Positions 1 to 8,081 are shown, counted from the first letter of the stretch. The stretch is 40,741 nucleotides of DNA from Thermoplasmata archaeon (GCA_021817245.1 JAKAVQ010000018.1:1-40741); one strand, 5' to 3'. Notes: generated by a model not told the origin, from the letters alone. Numbers and translations are program-made.

Positions 1-11
1 CTCGCCGGAGC

Positions 12-326
12 GGCCAGGTCGTGGTAGTAAGCCCCTTTCCGTTTCAGGCAGCATTCGACTGCGCGCTCTCCTCGACGGTCGGGGAAACTCCTCATCCCGT
101 CGGTCAGGGCTTGCTCCCGGGGAGACGGCCGTTTCACCATATCCCGAGGGAGCCTCCGGTGCATCACCCTCACCGTCCCCTCGGGCTGTGTCGTTTCTGC
201 TCCGGAGCTCGGACTCTCGCCCGTCGGGCTCCCACCCGTCCCCGTGTTTCCCGGAGAGGGGACTTTCCTCAGCGGCCGGCCGTTGTCGACGCGGACCACC
301 GTCAGCTGCCCTCCACCTCCTGGCGG
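12..326 (-). ncRNA. rnpB: RNase P RNA (archaeal type A)
   Basis: This is the catalytic RNA that removes 5' leaders from pre-tRNAs. On the minus strand the universal CR-I motif GAGGAAAGTCC lies near 263-273, an AGTCGAATGCTG block matching CR-IV lies near 49-60, and the 3' CR-V-like GGAAAGGGGCTTAC lies near 28-41. The P1 helix can be drawn: GCCAGG-AG-GTGG at the 5' end (about 325-314) pairs with CCACGACCTGGC at the 3' end (about 24-13). A TATA-like CTCTTACCC lies 21-29 nt before the 5' end. The length, about 315 nt, suits archaeal RNase P RNA. End positions are good to roughly 10 nt. Confidence 0.9.
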
Positions 327-345
327 CACGCCGGACGCCCTCGGA

Positions 346-354
346 GGGTAAGAG
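346..354 (-). promoter_or_regulatory. TATA-like box for RNase P RNA
   Basis: Minus-strand CTCTTACCC is centred about 25 nt upstream of the inferred 5' end of the RNase P RNA, the spacing expected for archaeal TBP/TFB promoters. It lies between that RNA and the upstream phosphoesterase gene. Confidence 0.4.
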
Positions 355-411
355 CGTGCCGACGGCCACCCGCCTCGCGGCCGCCCGGGGCCGCCCCGGG
401 GGATCGGGCGC

Positions 412-1746
412 CTAAAGGGCCGAGCGGTCCGCGGTCGGCACCGTCGCGCCCACCGTCGTCGGAGCGCCCGAGAGCGACTCGGCGGTCGCAAGGAAGAGCG
501 GGGCCCGGGCGGGGGAGGAGAAGTTGAAGAAGCAGGAGAGGTTCCCCGCCGAGGCGACCCGGGAGTTCAACGGGGACAGCCCCCAGTTCGCGTCGATGAA
601 CTTGAGGACGGCCGCCGGGTCGAGGGTCGTCGAGCAGACCGTGCCCGCCGGGGTCCACGGAGAGAGGACAAGGAACGGGATGCGGAATCCGTCCCGGCCC
701 GTCGAGGTGAGCGGCGGCGGGACCGGGTCCCAGAACCCGCCGTTCTCGTCGAAGAAGATCAGCACCGCCGACGAGTTCGCGACCGGGCTCGCGAAGATCG
801 TGTTCACGGCGGCGATCGTCCACTCTTCTCCGACCGTCACGTTCTCGGGCGGGTGCTCGCTCACCGTCAGGCTGTTCGAGGGGTCGAGGACGACGACGGA
901 CGGCGGGGCGGGGGCGGCGAGCTGGCTCGCGAGCCCGGCGGCGCCCGTGATGCGCCCCGACGAGCACGGGTTGCCGGTCAGGGAGGGGAACCAGTAGGGC
1001 GCGAGGAAGAACGGGTACCCGGCGTAATCGTAGTACCAAGAGATACCGGCGTGCGTCAGCTGGTCGAGGATCGTCGGGTGGTCGGTGACGTTCGCCGGCG
1101 GGGCCGTGTCCGAGTTCCAGCCGCCCACGTAGGCGCTCAGGTCGAAGACACGGTTCGGGTACGTCGGGCCGAGGACCCCGCTGAAGAACCGGTCGCCGAG
1201 GGCGTAATCGTGAGCGTAGGCGTAGTAGGCGGGGATCTGGGCCGCCGTGTAGTACCCGACGGCGTCCTGGGGCGACGCCGCCCCCATCGCGCTCGCCTGG
1301 GCGACGAAGAGGTTGTTGGCCCCCCCGTTGTAATCGACCAGGGCCGACGCGGCATCGTGCGGGAGATCCGGCGTCGTGTAGCCGGTCAGCGGGAACGGCT
1401 CAACGGTCGCGTTGCTCCCGAACGCGAGGGGGAACGTGCCGTTCGGGGGATTCCCGAGAACCCCCGGGAGGGCGCCGAAGTAGTTCTCGAACGCGTGGTT
1501 CTCCTTGACGATCACGAAGAGGTGACGGATCGGGGTCGATGTCGCCGGGGAGGCCTCCCACGCGGTCGAGCAGGAGCCCGAAGCCGTTCGTTCGCCCACC
1601 GGCCAACCGACGGTCGCGAAGAAGAGGAGGGCGACCACCGCGACCGCCGCCGAGACCACGGCCGCGGAGCGCAGCGGCACGGGCCGGGACGGCCCGTCGG
1701 ATGCGCGCGGTCGGGGCGGATGCGACGGCGAGGCCTCGGTTTCCAC
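412..1746 (-). CDS. membrane-anchored phosphoesterase (phospholipase C / acid phosphatase family)
   Basis: This belongs to the phosphoesterase family PF04185, which hydrolyses phosphate mono- or diesters, often outside the cell. The first hallmark, ENHAFENYFG, is at about residues 82-91. The second, FDENGGFWDPVPPP, near the C-terminal third, corresponds to the family's DExGGFxDxVxPP motif. A single hydrophobic segment at about residues 27-48 follows a Pro/Arg-rich N-terminus, so the catalytic domain is probably outside the membrane; several N-x-S/T sequons agree with this. The frame is open to a TTG at 1809, but the only good TATA box (GGTATATCC, 1786-1794) lies inside that extension, so GTG at 1746 is preferred (444 aa). 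The substrate is unknown. Confidence 0.85.
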   Translation of the reverse strand: METEASPSHPPRPRASDGPSRPVPLRSAAVVSAAVAVVALLFFATVGWPVGERTASGSCSTAWEASPATSTPIRHLFVIVKENHAFENYFGALPGVLGNPPNGTFPLAFGSNATVEPFPLTGYTTPDLPHDAASALVDYNGGANNLFVAQASAMGAASPQDAVGYYTAAQIPAYYAYAHDYALGDRFFSGVLGPTYPNRVFDLSAYVGGWNSDTAPPANVTDHPTILDQLTHAGISWYYDYAGYPFFLAPYWFPSLTGNPCSSGRITGAAGLASQLAAPAPPSVVVLDPSNSLTVSEHPPENVTVGEEWTIAAVNTIFASPVANSSAVLIFFDENGGFWDPVPPPLTSTGRDGFRIPFLVLSPWTPAGTVCSTTLDPAAVLKFIDANWGLSPLNSRVASAGNLSCFFNFSSPARAPLFLATAESLSGAPTTVGATVPTADRSAL

Positions 1747-1785
1747 GACATCCCACGGGTCGAGTTCTTGGGGTACGGGCGCCGC

Positions 1786-1794
1786 GGATATACC
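1786..1794. promoter_or_regulatory. possible bidirectional TATA element
   Basis: GGATATACC lies between two divergent genes. Read on the minus strand it would start transcription about 17-20 nt before the GTG at 1746. Read on the plus strand it would start about 27 nt before the ATG at 1842. A second plus-strand candidate, CGAAAAGGG at about 1813-1821, would make the plus gene leaderless. Confidence 0.35.
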
Positions 1795-1841
1795 CCTGCG
1801 GAGGGGCAAAGGCCGAAAAGGGCCCGTCGGTTCGCCTGCCG

Positions 1842-2633
1842 ATGACCGGCGCTCCCCGTCCGCTCGCGTCGTCCCGGCCGGAGGGCCGGGCGACCCCGGG
1901 ACCGTCGCTCGTCCCGTGCCTTCTCCTCAGGGGCGGGCAGGTACTCCTGCCCGGCGAAGAGGGACCCACGGTAGCCCGAACGGCCACCGGCACTCTGTTC
2001 GACCCGTTCGACGTGGTCGACCGCCTGGCGGAATCCTCCCCGCTCCTCTACGTGGTCGACCTCGACGGGATCGAGCGCGGAGACCCCCAGCTCGACTACC
2101 TCCAGGAGATCTCCCGCGACGTTTCGATTTGGGTCGACGCCGGCGTCCGGTCGGCGGAGCAGGCGATCGACGTGCTCGTCACCGGAGCCCGGCGCGTCGT
2201 CCTATCGAGCGCCCATCTGAACGGGCCCCGGGAGCTCCGACGGACCTGGCGCCTCTCGACCGAGGTCGTCTTCGAACTCGAGCTCGTCGGCGCGAAGCTC
2301 GCCCCCGCGCACGAAGGTTGGGGAACGGAGGACCCCGTCGCGCTCGCAGCGACCGTCCGCGACGTGGGCGTGGACCACCTGGTCGTTTCCCCCCGCGGCA
2401 GCGACCCGGACTGGCCGACCGTTCGATCGATCGCCGCCGCCGGCCCCACTTGGGTCGACGGTACGTTCTCCCCCGGCGACGCCCGCCGCCTGACCGAGGT
2501 CGGCGCCTCGGGGGGGATTTACCATCTGAACGACCTCCTCGCCCGCTGGGAGGAGAAGACGCCTACTCTTGACGATCCGCCCCGTGCGACGCGCGATGAT
2601 GAGAACCAGAACCAGCTGACGCATGATGAATGA
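1842..2633 (+). CDS. HisA/HisF-like TIM-barrel protein of unknown function
   Basis: The 263-aa protein resembles phosphoribosyl-isomerase barrels: VVDLDGIERGDPQLDYLQ, then WVDAGVRS in the place of the GGGIRS phosphate loop, then ARRVVLSSA. The strand-1 motif is PCLLLRGGQV (residues about 25-34), where HisF has PCLDV and HisA has PAIDL, so the catalytic Asp is missing. A true histidine or tryptophan isomerase is therefore unlikely. It best fits the archaeal family of HisA-related proteins without assigned function. The last 13 codons and the stop lie inside a C/D-box sRNA, so the C-terminal tail (from about RDDENQ) is shaped by RNA constraints. The start is the first ATG after a TATA-like stretch. 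Confidence 0.75.
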   Translation: MTGAPRPLASSRPEGRATPGPSLVPCLLLRGGQVLLPGEEGPTVARTATGTLFDPFDVVDRLAESSPLLYVVDLDGIERGDPQLDYLQEISRDVSIWVDAGVRSAEQAIDVLVTGARRVVLSSAHLNGPRELRRTWRLSTEVVFELELVGAKLAPAHEGWGTEDPVALAATVRDVGVDHLVVSPRGSDPDWPTVRSIAAAGPTWVDGTFSPGDARRLTEVGASGGIYHLNDLLARWEEKTPTLDDPPRATRDDENQNQLTHDE

Positions 2634-2649
2634 TGGGCGAGCTGAGCGC
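2591..2649 (+). ncRNA. C/D-box guide sRNA overlapping a CDS 3' end
   Basis: All four boxes are present in order with canonical spacing: C box ATGATGA (2596-2602), 13-nt guide, D' box CTGA (2616-2619), 3-nt gap, C' box ATGATGA (2623-2629), 12-nt guide (2630-2641), D box CTGA (2642-2645). GCGC on each side (2591-2594 and 2646-2649) closes the terminal stem. The element fits archaeal box C/D RNAs that bind L7Ae, Nop5 and fibrillarin. By the N+5 rule the D guide would direct methylation of the fifth target base in CUCGCCCAUCAU and the D' guide that in CUGGUUCUGGUUC. Targets were not identified. The RNA covers the end of the HisA-like gene, including its stop. Confidence 0.82.
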
Positions 2650-2807
2650 ACGTCACGGGGCACGGCACCCTGACCGGGAGTGGGCGCGAGCGACGAAGGA
2701 GCGCTGAGGCGGACCGGGTCTTTGCCCCGTGCGGGCAACCGACTCCCCCGGTCGGCCCCAAGCGACGGGCTTGGGTGGAGGGAACGCCGCGACCACCTCG
2801 CGGGACG

Positions 2808-3260
2808 TTACGTGCGCTCGGGCCGGTCGATCGGGGCGGCGGCGACGAACTCCGACCGGTCGACGAGGCCGAGCGCGTAGAGGCGGCTCTCGGGGGCGTC
2901 GAGGACGGTCCGCTCGCCGACGGTCGCCCGGTGGGGCCGGAATCCCCAGACCAGGATCAAAAGGAGGCCGACCGATCCGGACACGAACGAAGCCGCGCGC
3001 AGCGTGACGACGAAGGTGGTGCGGAGGAGGTCCATCGTGCCGATCACGCTCACCACGCCCGTGAAGACGTAGCCGACGAGCATGAGCGTGAAGAGGGCCG
3101 CGAACCGCGTCCGTCGCTCGTTGAGGTAGACGATGTACGCGAGCGAATCCCTCAGCTCGCCGGCCCCCCACACCTGTAGGAACCGGACGACCCCGACGGC
3201 GAGGAGGAGGGTGAAGAGCCCCATCAGCCCGATATCGACCGCGAAAAGGATCGGATTCAT
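2808..3260 (-). CDS. small membrane protein, unknown function
   Basis: This 150-aa protein has three clear hydrophobic helices at about residues 5-27, 54-75 and 88-107. An Arg/Glu-rich loop (LNERRTRF) lies between the first two, and the soluble C-terminal tail is about 40 residues long. No enzymatic motif is visible. A TATA-like GCTTAAAGAG lies 33-42 nt before the ATG, giving a leader of about 10 nt. It is convergent with the HisA-like gene and divergent from thrS. I do not recognise the family. Confidence 0.7.
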   Translation of the reverse strand: MNPILFAVDIGLMGLFTLLLAVGVVRFLQVWGAGELRDSLAYIVYLNERRTRFAALFTLMLVGYVFTGVVSVIGTMDLLRTTFVVTLRAASFVSGSVGLLLILVWGFRPHRATVGERTVLDAPESRLYALGLVDRSEFVAAAPIDRPERT

Positions 3261-3292
3261 GGCGAACCGTCCCCAGAGTTTCGACGATTCCC

Positions 3293-3302
3293 CTCTTTAA
3301 GC
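3293..3302 (-). promoter_or_regulatory. TATA box of the small membrane-protein gene
   Basis: Minus-strand GCTTAAAGAG is 33-42 nt upstream of the ATG at 3260. It is an A/T island in very GC-rich DNA. Confidence 0.5.
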
Positions 3303-3401
3303 ATTTGTCCAGATTCGACAGCCGGCCGATCTGTCGGCGGGGTTCGCTGGGCCGACCTGGGCCCGACGGCCCCCCGGCACGAGCGGTTCCTTCCGGCAAA
3401 G

Positions 3402-3410
3402 GATTTTAGG
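3402..3410 (+). promoter_or_regulatory. TATA box of thrS
   Basis: GATTTTAGG lies 32-40 nt upstream of the thrS ATG, consistent with a transcript leader of roughly 10 nt. Confidence 0.45.
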
Positions 3411-3441
3411 CGGCAGGGGGACTGAGGCGGCTCCGAGGACG

Positions 3442-5358
3442 ATGGCGGACGCATCGCGGCTCACGGTCTCGTTCCCGGACGGTCGGCATCTTACGGTCGA
3501 CCGGGGCACCTCCGTGGGGGCGGCGCTCGCCGAATGGGCCCCCGAGCGTTCGGCTTCGTTCCTCGCCGCGCTCCTGAACGGCCGGCCGGTCGACCTCACG
3601 ACCCCGCTCCAGCATGACGCCGCTCTCTCTCCGCTCTCGTTCGCCGACCGGGCCGGCCGCGAGATCCTGCAGCACTCCGCGGCGCACCTCGTCGCGAAGG
3701 GGATCGTCGAGACGATCCCGGGCGCCCGGCCGACGGTCGGTCCCCCGACCGACGAGGGGTTCTACTACGACTTCGACGTCCGCCCGCTCACCCCCGCCGA
3801 CCTCGACGCCGTGCGCGCAGCGATGGACCGTGCCGTCCGGGCGCGCGAGCCGTACGTGCGCCGCGAGGTCTCGAAGGCGGAGGCCGAACGCCTGTTCGCC
3901 GCGAATCCCTTCAAGCTGCGGTACATCTCCGAGGTACCGGCGGGCGAGCCGGTCTCGGTCTACGACACCGGTGCGTTCACCGACCTCTGCCGGGGCCCGC
4001 ACGTTCCGCACACCGGGTGGCTCGAGGGCGTCCACATCCTCGGGTTCTCCGCGATCACCCCGGAGGGCGAGGGTGCCGTTCCCCTCCAGCGGGTCCGGGG
4101 GGTCGGCTACCCGACGAGGTCCGAGCTCGACGACTACCTCAAGCTCCGCGCGGAGGCGGAGGCCCGCGACCACCGGACGATCGGCGCGAAGCAGGAACTC
4201 TTCCTCTTCGTCGACGAGGCCCCGGGGTTCCCTTTCTGGCTGCCGAAAGGGATGATCGTCGTCCGGGAGCTCGAGAAGTTCGTCCAGGAGCACCTCGCCA
4301 AGGCCGGTTACTCCGAGGTCCGGACCCCCCTTCTGTTCGCCCAGTCGGTCTACGAGACGAGCGGCCACTGGGAACATTACCGGGAGAACATGTTCCTCTC
4401 GACGGTCGAGAACCGGGTCTTCGGCTGGAAACCGATGAACTGCCCCGGTTCGATGCTCCTCTTCCGCTCCCGCGCGCGCAGCTACCGCGAGCTGCCGCTC
4501 CGCCTCGCCGAGTTCGCCCCGCTCCACCGGCTCGAGGCGAGCGGGACGCTTCACGGGCTGACCCGGGTCCGCGAGCTCGTCCAGGACGACGCCCACATCT
4601 TCGTGAGCGAGGAACAGGTCGCGGGCGAGGTCCGGACGCTGCTCGAGTGGATCCGGGAGGCGTTCTTGACGTTCCGCCTCCGCTGGTCGTACGAGCTCTC
4701 GACACGCCCGGCGAAGTTCCTCGGCGACCCCGCCGAGTGGGACCGGGCCGAGGCGACCCTCGAGGCGCTCCTGAAAGAGTCGAAGGTCGGATACCGGGTC
4801 TCTCCCGGCGAAGGCGCGTTCTACGGGCCGAAGATCGACATCCACGTCCGGGACTCGCTCGGCCGTCCCTGGCAGACCGGCACGATCCAGCTCGACTACC
4901 AGCTTCCGCTCCGCTTCGGACTCGAGTACCAGGGAGCGGACGGCCAGCTCCACACCCCGGTGGTCGTTCACCGGACGATCCTCGGCACTTGGGAGCGGTT
5001 CCTCGGCGTGCTCATCGAGCACTGCGCGGGCCGGTTTCCCCCGTGGCTCGCTCCCGTGCAGGTGCGGATCCTCCCCGTCACGGAGCAGCACGCGACCGGC
5101 GCGCGGGGGCTCGAGGAGGAGCTCCGGGCGGCCTCGGTCCGTACCGAGCTCGCGGGGACCGAGGAGTCGCTCGCGAAGCGCGTGCGCTCCGCGGAGCTCG
5201 ACCGCATCCCGTACGTCGCCGTCCTCGGCGACCGAGAGCTCGCCGACGGAACGGTCTCGGTGAGGGTCCGGGGGTCGAAGGGGAACCGATCGATGTCGCG
5301 CGGCGAGTTCCTCGGCTACGTGACGGACCGCATCCGCCGTCGCGAGTTCGATCCCTAG
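3442..5358 (+). CDS. thrS: threonyl-tRNA synthetase, bacterial-type domain layout
   Basis: The enzyme charges tRNA-Thr with threonine. Domains in order: TGS (about 1-62), second additional/editing domain (about 65-240), class II catalytic core (about 245-530) and anticodon-binding domain (about 535-638). The editing site is intact: HSAAH (H78, H82) and DLCRGPH (C182, H186). The zinc ligands are also present: C in MNCPG (about 333), H in DDAHIF (about 384) and H in VVHRT (about 510). These align with C334, H385 and H511 of the E. coli enzyme. At 638 aa it has the bacterial length. Many archaea instead use a D-aminoacyl-deacylase-like editing domain, so this is a bacterial-type synthetase. Its stop overlaps the stop of the convergent zinc-finger gene. 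Confidence 0.97.
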   Translation: MADASRLTVSFPDGRHLTVDRGTSVGAALAEWAPERSASFLAALLNGRPVDLTTPLQHDAALSPLSFADRAGREILQHSAAHLVAKGIVETIPGARPTVGPPTDEGFYYDFDVRPLTPADLDAVRAAMDRAVRAREPYVRREVSKAEAERLFAANPFKLRYISEVPAGEPVSVYDTGAFTDLCRGPHVPHTGWLEGVHILGFSAITPEGEGAVPLQRVRGVGYPTRSELDDYLKLRAEAEARDHRTIGAKQELFLFVDEAPGFPFWLPKGMIVVRELEKFVQEHLAKAGYSEVRTPLLFAQSVYETSGHWEHYRENMFLSTVENRVFGWKPMNCPGSMLLFRSRARSYRELPLRLAEFAPLHRLEASGTLHGLTRVRELVQDDAHIFVSEEQVAGEVRTLLEWIREAFLTFRLRWSYELSTRPAKFLGDPAEWDRAEATLEALLKESKVGYRVSPGEGAFYGPKIDIHVRDSLGRPWQTGTIQLDYQLPLRFGLEYQGADGQLHTPVVVHRTILGTWERFLGVLIEHCAGRFPPWLAPVQVRILPVTEQHATGARGLEEELRAASVRTELAGTEESLAKRVRSAELDRIPYVAVLGDRELADGTVSVRVRGSKGNRSMSRGEFLGYVTDRIRRREFDP

Positions 5359-5552
5359 GACCGGTGGGAGCGGCGGGCGCGTCGCGCCTCGACCCGTGCG
5401 TCGAGGTACAAACCTTCGAGCCGCGCCGAGTCGACCTGGTGGTCGGCGCGCAGGTGCTCGCGCATCCGCACGAGGTCGATCGGTCGGCCGCAGATGCGGC
5501 AGGCGACCCTCTGCCGCCGCGACGCGGCCTCCCACGACCCCGTCGGTTGCAT
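5355..5552 (-). CDS. small C2H2-type zinc-finger protein
   Basis: The 65-aa protein has one metal site, CRICGRPIDLVRMREHLRADH, written here in halves: Cys pair C-x2-C at about residues 18-21, then H-x4-H at about 34-39. The C-terminus is basic (ARRARRSHRS). Such proteins bind nucleic acid or act as small adaptors; the target is unknown. The ATG at 5552 is chosen because TATA-like CTCTATAC lies 24-31 nt upstream, implying a leaderless mRNA. The frame stays open upstream, but that part is low-complexity. The stop codon overlaps the thrS stop tail to tail. Confidence 0.7.
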   Translation of the reverse strand: MQPTGSWEAASRRQRVACRICGRPIDLVRMREHLRADHQVDSARLEGLYLDARVEARRARRSHRS

Positions 5553-5575
5553 CGCTTCCCCCTGCACGCCCGAGC

Positions 5576-5583
5576 GTATAGAG
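5576..5583 (-). promoter_or_regulatory. TATA box of the zinc-finger gene
   Basis: Minus-strand CTCTATAC is 24-31 nt upstream of the ATG at 5552, the classic leaderless spacing. Confidence 0.55.
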
Positions 5584-5635
5584 TCGACGGCGGAGTCTCC
5601 TCGGGGGGCCGGGGGGCCTCGGGGGCGACGGCAGT

Positions 5636-5644
5636 CTTTAATTA
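5636..5644 (+). promoter_or_regulatory. TATA box of the pyrophosphatase gene
   Basis: CTTTAATTA lies 42-50 nt before the ATG at 5686, giving an expected leader of about 20 nt. Confidence 0.55.
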
Positions 5645-5685
5645 CCGACCCTCTTGAGCCGCCTCGAACCCTCGAGGGACGCCCC

Positions 5686-7818
5686 ATGGGACTTTCAACC
5701 GGACAACTGGAGCTGTTGATCTTCCTGGCCGCGATCGTCGGCCTCGTCTACGCCGCCGTCCAGACGGTGCTCGTGCTGCGGGAGGACGAAGGGGACGAGC
5801 GGATGCGGGAGATCGCGAGCGCGATCCGCGAAGGAGCGATCGCCTTCCTTCGTCGGGAGTACACGTTCGTCTTCCTCGTCGCAGCGGTCCTCGCGGTGAT
5901 CATCGCCTTCGCCTTCGGGATCACCGGAGAGGGCGGACGCCTCGCCGTCGGGTTCGTCTTCGGCGTCGGCGGGAGCGCTCTCGCGGGCGCCGTCGGGATG
6001 CTCGTGAGCATCCGCGCGAACGTGCGCACCGCGGCCCGGGCCCGGCGGGGCGACCTCGGGACGACGATGAGTTACGCCTTCCGCGGCGGGAGCGTGACCG
6101 GCATGTCGGTCGCGGGTCTCGCCCTCCTCGAGCTGATCGGCTTCTACTGGGCGTTCGGCGGCAACGTCCTCGACATGGTCGGCGTGCTCTTCGGAGCGTC
6201 GCTGATGAGCCTGTTCGCGCGCGTCGGCGGCGGTATCTACACGAAAGGTGCGGACGTCGGGACCGACCTCGTCGGCAAGGTCGAGGCCGGGATCCCCGAG
6301 GACGACCCGCGCAACCCCGGCGTCATCGCGGACAACGTCGGCGACAACGTCGGAGACTGCGCCGGGATGGCCGCCGACCTCTTCGAGACCTACGTCGTCA
6401 CCGCGCTCTCCGCGATGCTCCTCGCCTACCTGATCAACACGGTCGCGGGCGCGACGCCGCTCCTGACGCTCTTCCCGAACGCGATCCTCTTCCCGCTCCT
6501 CGTCTGCGCGTGGGCGATCGTCGCGACGATCGTGGGGGCCCTCTTCGTGCGCATGCGGCCCGGCGGCTCGATCATGGGGGCCCTCTACCAGGGGCTCGCC
6601 GCCACGACGGTGGTCGGCCTCGTCGGCCTCTACGCGCTGGACGCGTCGTTCATGGGCGGCAACGTGGGGATCTTCGTCGCGACCGCGGTCGGCCTGGTCG
6701 TGATGGTCCTCATCGTCGTCGTCACGGACTACTACACGAGCACGAAGTACCGGCCGGTCCAGAAGATCGCCGAGTCGGCCCAGGCCGGCGCCGGCCCGAC
6801 CGTGATCAGCGGGCTCTCGGTCGGCCTCGAGTCCGCCTGGGTCCCGGGGCTCGTCATCATCTCGGGCACCCTCATCGCCTACGCGGCGGCCGGGTGGTAC
6901 AACGGCTTTTCCGCAGGTCACGGCCCGGACGCCTACCTCGGGCTCTACGGGATCGGGCTCGCCGCGGCGAGCATGCTCAGCGTCACGGGGATGATCATCT
7001 CGATCGACGCGTTCGGCCCGATCACCGACAACGCCGGCGGGATCGCCGAGATGGCGCACCTCCCCGAGGAGGCCCGGGCGATCACCGACCCGCTCGACGC
7101 GGTCGGCAACACGACGAAGGCGATCACGAAGGGGTACGCGATCGGCTCGGCCGTCCTCGCGGCGCTCGCGCTCTTTGCGGCGTACACGTTCGCCGCGGCG
7201 AACGCCTGGGGCCCGACCCACACCTGGGCGTCGTTCACCGGCCTGCTCACCCTCTCGACCCCGCTCGTCGTGGCGGGGCTCTTCATCGGCGCGGTCCTTC
7301 CGTTCTTCTTCACTTCGTTCCTGATGAACGCGGTGGGCGTCGCCGCCGAGAAGATGGTCTTCGAGATCCGCCGCCAGTTCCGGGAGATCCCGGGGATCCT
7401 CGCGGGGACCGCGAAACCCGACTACGGCACGTGCGTCGACATCGTGACGCTCACCGCGCTCCAGCAGCTCGCGGTACCGGCGATCATCGCGGTCGCGACC
7501 CCCCTCGCGGTCGGGTTCCTCCTCGGACCGGTCGCGCTCGCGGGCCTCCTGCTCGGGACGATCGTCTCGGGGTTCCCGCTCGCCCTCATGATGACGACCG
7601 GAGGGGCCGCGTGGGACAACGGCAAGAAGTACATCGAGAGCGGCCACTTCGGCGGCAAGCGCTCGGACGCCCACAAGGCCGCGGTCGTCGGCGACACCGT
7701 CGGCGACGCGACGAAGGACACGGCGGGCCCCGCCATCAATCCGCTCATCAAGGTCGTGAACACGATCTCGATCCTGTTCATCGTCCTGATCGTCGCCCAC
7801 TCGGTGATCGGCATCTAG
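5686..7818 (+). CDS. hppA: membrane H+-translocating pyrophosphatase, K+-independent type
   Basis: This integral membrane pump of about 16 helices (710 aa) couples PPi hydrolysis to proton export. The substrate-binding signatures are intact: DVGTDLVGKVE (about 190-200), GVIADNVGDNVGDCAGM (about 211-227) and DATKDTAGPAINPLIK near residue 680. The subtype motif reads GNTTKAITKG (about 474-483). Lys in place of Ala at that point is the known mark of K+-independent H+-pumping enzymes. The N-terminal helix starts right after MGLSTGQLE, supporting ATG 5686 over an upstream ATG at 5494 whose extension overlaps the zinc-finger gene antisense. It probably conserves energy from biosynthetic PPi. Confidence 0.97.
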   Translation: MGLSTGQLELLIFLAAIVGLVYAAVQTVLVLREDEGDERMREIASAIREGAIAFLRREYTFVFLVAAVLAVIIAFAFGITGEGGRLAVGFVFGVGGSALAGAVGMLVSIRANVRTAARARRGDLGTTMSYAFRGGSVTGMSVAGLALLELIGFYWAFGGNVLDMVGVLFGASLMSLFARVGGGIYTKGADVGTDLVGKVEAGIPEDDPRNPGVIADNVGDNVGDCAGMAADLFETYVVTALSAMLLAYLINTVAGATPLLTLFPNAILFPLLVCAWAIVATIVGALFVRMRPGGSIMGALYQGLAATTVVGLVGLYALDASFMGGNVGIFVATAVGLVVMVLIVVVTDYYTSTKYRPVQKIAESAQAGAGPTVISGLSVGLESAWVPGLVIISGTLIAYAAAGWYNGFSAGHGPDAYLGLYGIGLAAASMLSVTGMIISIDAFGPITDNAGGIAEMAHLPEEARAITDPLDAVGNTTKAITKGYAIGSAVLAALALFAAYTFAAANAWGPTHTWASFTGLLTLSTPLVVAGLFIGAVLPFFFTSFLMNAVGVAAEKMVFEIRRQFREIPGILAGTAKPDYGTCVDIVTLTALQQLAVPAIIAVATPLAVGFLLGPVALAGLLLGTIVSGFPLALMMTTGGAAWDNGKKYIESGHFGGKRSDAHKAAVVGDTVGDATKDTAGPAINPLIKVVNTISILFIVLIVAHSVIGI

Positions 7819-7956
7819 GCTGCCGAGGGGCTCCTCCTCTCCGCGGGACCATCGGGGCGCGGAAACCGCACGGGTGCGGGCGCCCGGGACCCCCTCCGGC
7901 CCGCGGCCGAGAGGTTGATAGGGGGGGAGCGTATCTCCCGGGTCGAGGTGCCCTCG

Positions 7957-7998
7957 ATGTGCGACACGTGCGGGTGCAAGTCCAAGAAGAAGCCGTAG
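7957..7998 (+). CDS. putative 13-residue Cys-rich microprotein
   Basis: A complete 14-codon frame encodes MCDTCGCKSKKKP. Three Cys in a C-x2-C-x-C pattern are followed by a Lys-rich tail. Upstream are a Shine-Dalgarno-like GAGGTG (7945-7950, 6 nt spacing) and a TATA-like TTGATAG (7914-7920), so it looks like a real translation unit and not a chance frame. The C-x2-C-x-C cluster suggests metal binding; compare the metal-binding N-terminus of HypB-type proteins (comparison only). It sits alone in the gap between hppA and the reductase pair. A frame this short can arise by chance. Confidence 0.45.
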   Translation: MCDTCGCKSKKKP

Positions 7999-8081
7999 GG
8001 GCTCGCGCCCGAAGGGGCTGCCGCGGGGCGCCCTCGGGTAACTCCTTCCCTCGACCCCGGGTCGATCGAACGGTCCCCCGA

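Noticed and set aside
5695-7800. 701-aa open frame antisense to the pyrophosphatase
   Set aside because: The Asp/Arg/Glu-rich sequence is without fold features; it is a product of GC-rich codon bias opposite a certain gene.
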